Part shown: positions 63,767 through 64,000 of the stretch, piece after piece
How positions within the stretch are numbered: the stretch's first letter is position 1
How the letters are laid out: each line of letters starts with the position of its first letter
From: Legionella cincinnatiensis
GTDB taxonomy: Bacteria; Pseudomonadota; Gammaproteobacteria; Legionellales; Legionellaceae
NCBI RefSeq assembly: GCF_900452415.1
Contig: NZ_UGNX01000001.1
Span: 1,116,001-1,180,000, forward strand
Length of the DNA: 64,000 bases
Reading direction: 5' to 3'
Notes under the pieces: generated by a model
The model's database searches: none
The model's input: the letters and a program-made list of their open reading frames with translations, nothing else
Told to the model about the DNA's origin: nothing
Made by a program: the position numbers and the translations under genes

Positions 63767-64000
63767 ATGAAAAGCTCTAGTGAAAATCAAGTATATACAC
63801 CAAAAGAGCACATAGAAGCAGCTGCTAGTCAATTATTAAAGGAAGGAAAAAAGAAGGTTAATAATCTTTATGAAGAAGGGGTTCATAAGGCAAATGATGT
63901 GGAAGAGAGTATTAAAGAGTACTCCGATCAATTATTAAAGAAGATACAAGAAAATCCATTAACTTCTGTGTTAATTGCTGGTGGAATAGGATTTTTATTG
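63767..64000 (+). CDS. DUF883/ElaB-type ribosome- or membrane-associated protein, N-terminal part
   Basis: The frame runs past the right edge; 78 residues are visible from ATG 63767, preceded by a strong TAAGGAGGGT site. A charged, helical N-terminus (KEHIEAAASQLLKEGKKKVN) with heptad spacing leads to ENPLTSVLIAGGIGFLL, the start of a C-terminal membrane helix. This is the layout of the ElaB/YqjD/DUF883 family, tail-anchored inner-membrane proteins that bind ribosomes in stationary phase. The end of the gene is outside the window. Confidence 0.8.
   Translation, partial: MKSSSENQVYTPKEHIEAAASQLLKEGKKKVNNLYEEGVHKANDVEESIKEYSDQLLKKIQENPLTSVLIAGGIGFLL

Overview
The window is an AT-rich gammaproteobacterial chromosome segment that reads as Legionella or a close relative in the Legionellales. 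The evidence is the mix of gammaproteobacterial housekeeping genes (grpE-dnaK-dnaJ, carA, metK, sahH, hemE, argS, recG, eno) with eukaryote-like, effector-type genes. The latter are three leucine-rich-repeat paralogs, a SidI-like glycosyltransferase with a MesI-like partner, an OTU-like cysteine protease, an ankyrin remnant and several long coiled-coil or orphan proteins. No tRNA, rRNA, transposase, prophage or CRISPR array was seen.

Layout. 0-1.3 kb: end of a cyanophycinase gene followed by an isoaspartyl peptidase, a cyanophycin-degradation pair. 1.7-6.7 kb: small membrane proteins, two tandem TyrP-type amino-acid permeases and an OmpA-type lipoprotein. 7-11.4 kb: a large AddB-like nuclease, a membrane protein and a PlsC-type acyltransferase. 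11.5-19.4 kb: accessory island with the MesI/SidI-like pair, a GNAT enzyme diverging from an Lrp/AsnC regulator, a 773-residue coiled-coil protein with a duplicated domain, and an ankyrin-repeat pseudogene. 19.4-28.7 kb: housekeeping block zip-maf-eno, a cation-efflux gene, recG, and divergent argS-ftsN-like. A cluster of three perfect DnaA boxes lies between the cation-efflux gene and recG. 29-30.8 kb: first LRR gene. 30.8-43.1 kb: folB, hemE, class II DAHP synthase, grpE-dnaK-dnaJ-carA-metK-sahH. 43.7-48.8 kb: secreted subtilase, an orphan helical protein, a tiny six-cysteine secreted peptide, a membrane protein, sodC and a GNAT gene. 48.9-51.5 kb: two more LRR genes, each behind the same conserved leader. 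51.6-64 kb: SelO, a DUF1810 protein, the OTU-like protein, a PAS-PAS hybrid histidine kinase, a DUF2490 protein, aldehyde dehydrogenase, an orphan 358-residue protein, a DUF3775 protein, a beta-lactamase-fold hydrolase and the start of a DUF883/ElaB-type gene.

Most long intergenic gaps are filled by dispersed palindromic repeats of several families: ERIC-like elements built on a GTTCGGGCTGAGGA palindrome, short TTAACGTGAGTT palindromes including a perfect 60-bp one, an element with CACTGC-CATT-type inverted ends, and a TTTTTATTTGGAACT repeat. The conserved, foldable leader ahead of all three LRR genes is a further structure that ordinary annotation would miss.

The most interesting items are the effector/metaeffector-like pair, the OTU-like protease, the LRR family with 11, 9 and 4 repeats behind a shared leader, and the defensin-like six-cysteine peptide. 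Functional names rest on motif and family recognition from the sequence alone; no searches were run.
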